A stretch of 10,353 nucleotides of DNA, from NCBI GenBank assembly GCA_020438525.1, contig JAGQUL010000007.1, positions 1,920 to 12,272 of the forward strand. The letters run 5' to 3'. Both the position numbers and the translations under genes were made by a program. Positions 7,032 to 10,353 of the stretch are shown one piece after another (position 1 is the first letter of the stretch; every line of letters begins with the position of its first letter). The notes beneath the pieces were generated by a model that did no database searches, was not told the DNA's origin, and saw nothing but the letters and a program-made list of their open reading frames with translations. This DNA is from Thermoleophilia bacterium. Lineage in GTDB: Bacteria > Actinomycetota > Thermoleophilia > Gaiellales > SKUG01.

Positions 7032-7069
7032 TGCGCTCGGGAGGAATCGAACTCCCGGCCTTCGGCTCC
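7032..7069 (-). pseudogene. 3'-half tRNA fragment (tRNA-Arg-like), possible attachment-site remnant
   Basis: On the minus strand this reads GGAGCCGAAGGCC, then a T-arm with the invariant GTTCGATTC, then CGAGCGC plus discriminator A. This is the order of a tRNA from the 3' side of the anticodon loop to the end, without encoded CCA. It closely resembles the 3' half of bacterial tRNA-Arg as I remember it. The T-stem has one A-C mismatch and one G-T pair. Upstream on the minus strand I find no D-arm and no GCGCTCG to pair with the acceptor strand, so this is not a complete tRNA. Similarity stops at the anticodon loop, a usual crossover point for integrases. A chance tRNA-like sequence is possible but less likely given the terminator just downstream. 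Confidence 0.45.
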
Positions 7070-7109
7070 GCAAGCGGGCGCGACTACTGCGGCCAATCCG
7101 AACTCGACC

Positions 7110-7135
7110 CGTGGTTGCCCACGTTGCGGCGTGGG
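7110..7135 (+). promoter_or_regulatory. Overlapping inverted repeats upstream of the lipoprotein gene
   Basis: CGTGG (7110-7114), CCCACG (7118-7123) and CGTGGG (7130-7135) allow two mutually exclusive hairpins that share the middle element, one of 5 bp and one of 6 bp. The site lies 36 bases before the chosen start of the lipoprotein gene. It could be an operator, an attenuator-like leader or an integrase arm site near the tRNA fragment. Its function is not known. Confidence 0.25.
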
Positions 7136-7170
7136 TGTCGCGCTGCTCGAATGACAGCATGGACGAACGG

Positions 7171-7809
7171 ATGAACAGCGCGCGGATCATGTCGTGGCAT
7201 GTGATACCTGTCCTGATCGGAGCAGTTGCCGCGATGACGCTGCTGGCCGGGTGCGGATCGGGGTCCTCCGATTCCGGATCCGACTCCGAGCCCCTCGAGC
7301 CGAAGCAGGCGGCAGCTCTGGCCGGGGACCTGCTCGGCGCCGATGACGCGGCGGGCGTAAAGGCAGCGGACATCGAGCCGGGCGCGGTCGGCTCGCTCGA
7401 CCGCGCCGCGACGGCCGAGGTCTTCGCAGCCTCGAAGCAGCTGGGAACGACGCTCAAGCCCGGAGACGCCCAGGTCCTCGACATCTACGGCGCCAAAGGC
7501 AAGCTGCTGCTGTTTCGAGCCTTGGACGACAGCGCCGCGTCCACCAGCTCGGAAGGACCGTCGACCATGGAACTGATCGACGGGTTGTCGGTGCCGATCG
7601 AGCAGATCGCGATGGAGTACCCGATCGGCAAGGACGGCGTGCTGGTCATGCTCACGATGGATGTCGACGGGCTGCGAGCGATGATGAAGGCTGGCGAGAC
7701 CGGCGCCGACTTCGATCCACGGTCCGTCATCAAGGTCTACGCCACCCGTGACGGCAAGGCGCTCGACGCACAGGCGCTCGACGCGCTCATGCAGGAGGTC
7801 GCAGCGTGA
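7171..7809 (+). CDS. Putative lipoprotein, unknown function
   Basis: The N-terminus carries a type II signal peptide: a hydrophobic run, then LLAGC with the lipobox Cys at residue 28, followed by a Gly/Ser/Asp linker typical of lipoproteins. In-frame ATGs at 7159, 7171 and 7189 all give a workable signal. 7171 was chosen because a GGA lies 7 nt upstream, though the ribosome site is weak. The mature part (~185 residues) looks alpha/beta, with strands such as VLDIYGAKGKLLLFRAL and GVLVMLTMDVDG. I recognise no family. The stop overlaps the GTG of the next gene (GTGA), and the AGGAGG for that gene lies inside this one, so the two are co-translated. It is the first gene after the tRNA fragment and hairpins. 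Confidence 0.72.
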   Translation: MNSARIMSWHVIPVLIGAVAAMTLLAGCGSGSSDSGSDSEPLEPKQAAALAGDLLGADDAAGVKAADIEPGAVGSLDRAATAEVFAASKQLGTTLKPGDAQVLDIYGAKGKLLLFRALDDSAASTSSEGPSTMELIDGLSVPIEQIAMEYPIGKDGVLVMLTMDVDGLRAMMKAGETGADFDPRSVIKVYATRDGKALDAQALDALMQEVAA

Positions 7810-8384
7810 AGCGCATGTTCACCACGCTCCTGCTCGTGCTTGCCGCGCTGCTTGCAGGCGGGTGCGACCTCGAGAACCTCGACCTCAGCAACTTCGCGAC
7901 GGTCGAGGACCTCAGCAAGTCGGGCGACCCCATGGAGCGAGGTGCGGCCGCTGCGGCGGCCGAGGCCGATGACCGCGCGGGCGCAGAGGCGCTCGTCACA
8001 CGAGGTCTCGCCGACGGTGACCTGCAGTCGCTGCGGGATGCCGCGGCGATGCGCGCCGACGATCCCGACTACGATCGCATGTACCTGCTCGCGCTGATCG
8101 TGCAGAAGCGCGAGACCGAGTCCGAATGGCGCAAGAACGCTTGGTCCCTCGCAGACATGAAGGGCAACGACCGGCTCTACATCGCCCAGGAACGCGCGCT
8201 CGACCCGGACGCGACCGACCGCGAGCTGTCGGACCGCGCGAACCGTCGTCGACTGGCCGTGAGCTACCAGTTCCTGACCAGCTACGCGGGTCCTGCCGAC
8301 GAGCAGATGCTGCAGGAGATCCGCGACTCCTACTGCGACAGCGCCGCCCGGTTCGACCTGCCCACCGACATCTGCAAGGAGTAA
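7806..8384 (+). CDS. Putative small lipoprotein, helical, unknown function
   Basis: The GTG start at 7806 is supported by AGGAGG (7793-7798) 7 nt upstream and by its 4-bp overlap with the preceding stop. The product is 192 residues. Residues 1-20 form a short basic and hydrophobic signal ending LLAGGC, with Cys20 as lipidation site; Ala at -3 instead of Leu makes the lipobox slightly atypical. The mature part appears almost all helical (EADDRAGAEALVTRGLADG, LQSLRDAAAMRADD, MYLLALIVQKRETESEW, SYQFLTSYAGPADEQMLQEI), suggestive of a helical-repeat fold. Two Cys near the end (YCDS and DICKE) could pair. No named family is recognised. It probably acts with the lipoprotein encoded just before it. 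Confidence 0.75.
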   Translation: MKRMFTTLLLVLAALLAGGCDLENLDLSNFATVEDLSKSGDPMERGAAAAAAEADDRAGAEALVTRGLADGDLQSLRDAAAMRADDPDYDRMYLLALIVQKRETESEWRKNAWSLADMKGNDRLYIAQERALDPDATDRELSDRANRRRLAVSYQFLTSYAGPADEQMLQEIRDSYCDSAARFDLPTDICKE

Positions 8385-8391
8385 CGACACG

Positions 8392-8424
8392 ATGCGACAC
8401 GCCATGGTTGGAGCACGACGATGA
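8392..8424 (+). CDS. Possible 10-codon leader peptide
   Basis: An ATG at 8392 has AAGGAG (8376-8381) 10 nt upstream, a better match than that of the large gene that follows. It encodes MRHAMVGARR and stops at a TGA overlapping the next ATG (ATGA at 8421-8424). This could couple translation of the downstream gene or be chance. There is no tract of repeated codons that would suggest amino-acid attenuation. Confidence 0.25.
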   Translation: MRHAMVGARR

Positions 8425-10353
8425 CCTCGGTAGCTGCGGTACTTCGTCGGGGCGTGCGCGGCGCAGCTGTGGTGCTTGCAGTCGTCTCGTGCACGTTGCT
8501 TGCGCCGGCTGCCTCGCAGGCGGCGAGCGTCATCGACCTGAGCGCGACCGGACAGGCGGCCGACCTCCAGCAGGTCGTGGTCGGCAGCGATGGTGCAGCT
8601 CGCGTGGTGTGGCGTCGTTTCGACGGGTCGAACTCGATCGTGCAGTACCGGTCGGTTGCTGCTGATGGAACCCTTGGCGTGGTGGTCGACCTGAGCGCGG
8701 CCGGCCAGGATGCCGCTGATCCGCAGGTCGCGGTTGGCAGTGATGGTGTGGCGCGCGTGGTCTGGAGCCGTTACGAGGGGGGGATCCGGCGGGTGCAGTA
8801 CCGGTCGGTGGCGGCGGATGGAACGCCCGGTACGGTGCTCGACCTGAGCGATCCGGGCGAGGACGCGGATTCGCCGCAGATCGCGGTCGATGACGATGGC
8901 GTCGCACGCGTGGTGTGGAACCGCACCAACGGATCGCACGACATCGTGCAGTACCGGACGGTGGCGGCGGGTGGAACGCTGGGTTCGGTACTGGACCTGA
9001 GTGATCCGGGCCAGAGTGCTCGTCAGCAACAGGTCGTCGTGGGTCATGACGGCACCGCGCGCGTGGTGTGGTACCGCTTCGACGGGTTGAACTGGAGGGT
9101 GCAGTATCGGTCGGTCGCGGCTGATGGCACGCCAGGCGTGGTCGTCGACCTGAGCGCGTCCGGGCAGAACGCCTCCGAGCCGCAGGTCGTGGTCGGCAGC
9201 GATGGACTCGCGCGTGTGGTGTGGCGTCGATACGACGGGTTGTACAACATCGCCCAGTATCGATCGGTGGCGGCTGACGCAACGCCGGGTCCGGTGGTCG
9301 ACCTCAGTGCGACAGGCGTGGATGCCGGGATGCCGCAGGTCGCGCTCGGCGCCGACGGCAGCTCGCGGGTCGTGTGGTGGAGAGACGACGGGGGGCCGCA
9401 CCGGATCGTGCAGTATCGGTCGGTTGCACGTGATGGCACACCGGGCTCGGTCGTCGACCTGAGCGCTGCCGGCCAGGATGCGTACGAGTACCAGGTTGCA
9501 GTGGGCAGCGATGGTGTCGCCCGCGTGGTGTGGCGGCGCTCCGACGGGTCGCACCCGAGGGTGCAGTACCGGTCAGTTGCGGCTGACGGCACACCGGGTA
9601 CGGTCGTCGACCTGAGCGCCGCCGGCCAGTTTGCCGAGACTCCGCAATTGGCCGTGGGCAGCGATGGTGTCGCGCGGGTGGTATGGAATCGTTCAGGCGG
9701 GTCTGCCACCGTGCAGTACACGACCGTGTCGCCGCCCGCGCCGTCGTGCGCGGACGGGAGCGTGTCGGTGCAGGCGGGCTCGTCCGTCGCGGTGTCGCTT
9801 GCGTGCAGCGGCGTGGTGTCGTCGCGCTCGATCGTGTCGGCGCCGACCTCCGGCTCGCTGGGCGCGATCGACCAGGGCGCAGGAACGGTGACCTACACCG
9901 CACCGACCGGAGCGAACGGCAGCGACTCGTTCACGTTCGCGGCGAGCAACGCCGGAGGGTCGAGTGCCGCGGCGACGATCTCGGTGACGATCACGGCCGC
10001 GCCGCCGACATCCGTGCCGCCGACGTCCGTGCCGCCGTCCACAAGCACGCCGCCACGGACCACGATCGCGGTTCCGGGTCCGTATCGACTGACGAGGGCG
10101 CTGCGAGTGACGTGGGGGGCGGTCGATGCGTCAGGCGGCGTCGACGCGTACGAGGTTGCGTACCAGCGCGCGGTGCCGACGGGCACCTTCGGCGCATGGC
10201 GCAGCTGGAAGGGCGACACGGCCGCTACATCCGGGACATTCATGGGAGCGTGGGGCAGCGGCTACTGCTTCCGGTCACGTGCCCGGGACGGTGCAGGCAA
10301 ATGGGGGGAGTGGTCGGCTCGGCGCTGCAGCACGATCGCGGTCGACGATCGGC
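8421..10353 (+). CDS. Large secreted repeat protein: probable eight-bladed beta-propeller plus Ig-like and FN3-like domains, 3' end outside window
   Basis: The frame is open from the ATG at 8421 to the window end (644 full codons, no stop). GGAG (8410-8413) lies 7 nt before the ATG. Residues 1-35 are a signal peptide ending ASQAA. Residues ~37-438 hold eight tandem units of the pattern VVDLSAAGQDA..PQVAVGSDG, VARVVWxRxDG, VQYRSVAADGTPG, each with four likely beta strands as in propeller blades. Residues ~441-524 form an Ig/cadherin-like domain (TAPTGANGSDSFTFAASNAG), followed by a Pro/Thr/Ser linker (~526-548). An FN3-like domain then runs from about 550 to the end (LRVTWGAVDASGGVDAYEVA; GYCFRSRARDGAGKWGEWS). 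The protein is probably extracellular. No catalytic motif or canonical Asp-box is seen. Binding to a glycan, protein or surface is inference. It lies 36 bp after the lipoprotein gene, probably in the same operon. Confidence 0.85.
   Translation, partial: MTSVAAVLRRGVRGAAVVLAVVSCTLLAPAASQAASVIDLSATGQAADLQQVVVGSDGAARVVWRRFDGSNSIVQYRSVAADGTLGVVVDLSAAGQDAADPQVAVGSDGVARVVWSRYEGGIRRVQYRSVAADGTPGTVLDLSDPGEDADSPQIAVDDDGVARVVWNRTNGSHDIVQYRTVAAGGTLGSVLDLSDPGQSARQQQVVVGHDGTARVVWYRFDGLNWRVQYRSVAADGTPGVVVDLSASGQNASEPQVVVGSDGLARVVWRRYDGLYNIAQYRSVAADATPGPVVDLSATGVDAGMPQVALGADGSSRVVWWRDDGGPHRIVQYRSVARDGTPGSVVDLSAAGQDAYEYQVAVGSDGVARVVWRRSDGSHPRVQYRSVAADGTPGTVVDLSAAGQFAETPQLAVGSDGVARVVWNRSGGSATVQYTTVSPPAPSCADGSVSVQAGSSVAVSLACSGVVSSRSIVSAPTSGSLGAIDQGAGTVTYTAPTGANGSDSFTFAASNAGGSSAAATISVTITAAPPTSVPPTSVPPSTSTPPRTTIAVPGPYRLTRALRVTWGAVDASGGVDAYEVAYQRAVPTGTFGAWRSWKGDTAATSGTFMGAWGSGYCFRSRARDGAGKWGEWSARRCSTIAVDDR
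8529..9735 (+). repeat. Eight tandem 51-residue repeats within the secreted protein
   Basis: Units begin at 8529, 8682, 8835, 8988, 9141, 9294, 9450 and 9603, so the period is 153 bp, except unit 6 at 156 bp (one extra residue in DDGGPHRIVQ). The strongest conserved points are DLS, P-Q-[VIL], DG, RVVW, VQY and GT.G. The last unit ends early at VQYTTVSPP. Unit identity is high at the protein level but synonymous codons differ from unit to unit (GAT/GAC, GGT/GGC), so the array is not a very recent duplication. Reading the opposite strand gives an equally periodic but meaningless frame. Confidence 0.88.

Noticed and set aside
6920..7096. 59-residue N-terminal extension of the minus-strand secreted protein
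   Set aside because: The extension translates a terminator and a tRNA fragment (GREFDSSRAH is the usual mistranslation of a T-arm) and would bury the signal peptide.
7032..7105. Complete tRNA gene on the minus strand
   Set aside because: Only the 3' half is tRNA-like. No D-arm is seen, the anticodon stem pairs in only three of five positions, and the 5' acceptor strand GCGCTCG is absent upstream.
5033..7174. Plus-strand open frame of 713 codons spanning several genes
   Set aside because: It runs across the 141-residue gene in another frame, then antisense over the secreted-protein gene and through the terminator and tRNA fragment. Its composition is Arg/Ala-rich noise.
7737..9554. Minus-strand 605-codon open frame with periodic RPILHDPVRPV-like repeats
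   Set aside because: The periodicity is the antisense image of the 153-bp propeller repeats. The plus frame has a signal peptide, a ribosome site and sensible propeller units.

Overview
The window is a GC-rich stretch, probably from an actinobacterium. The best guess is the Thermoleophilia/Solirubrobacterales branch. That placement rests on remembered features of this group: secreted repeat proteins whose units read like PQVAVxxDGxARVVW, FN3-like domains ending YCFRxRARDxAG...WSxxRC...DDR, and LPxTG surface proteins with CH...GH...DIIP repeats. It is an inference, not a phylogenetic result.

Left part (1-1310): the 3' portion of a signal peptide peptidase A (S49 protease, Ser/Lys dyad visible) overlaps by ATGA with a small RDD-family membrane protein, so the two are probably translationally coupled. 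A 209-nt leader (1311-1519) with small hairpins follows.

Centre (1520-5462): a 1142-residue surface protein has a signal peptide, a Gly-Gly-X tract resembling PE_PGRS proteins, seven tandem ~95-111-residue repeats built on Cys-His ... Gly-His ... D-[VI]-I-P-x-[FY]-x-Y ... G-[KR]-N-[LY]G ... NGC, a Pro/Thr/Gly-rich spacer and a C-terminal LPFTG sortase signal. It ends at a strong hairpin and is followed by a small hypothetical cytosolic protein. No sortase gene is in view.

Middle, minus strand (5501-6919): an unfamiliar secreted protein with eight cysteines in its first half, a helical or coiled-coil middle and a basic C-terminal part. Upstream of it on the same strand lie a rho-independent-type terminator and, before that, a 3'-half tRNA fragment (T-arm plus 3' acceptor strand, resembling tRNA-Arg) whose 5' half is missing. 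This is the arrangement expected of a tRNA attachment-site remnant at the edge of an integrated element.

Right part (7171-10353): three plus-strand genes for exported proteins, closely packed (4-bp overlap, then a 36-bp gap): two small lipoproteins and a large secreted protein with eight 51-residue repeats (probably an eight-bladed beta-propeller), an Ig/cadherin-like domain, a Pro/Thr linker and an FN3-like domain, running off the window end. The common theme of the window is the cell envelope: almost every gene encodes a membrane, lipid-anchored, wall-anchored or secreted product. No CRISPR array, transposase, integrase or complete RNA gene is visible.
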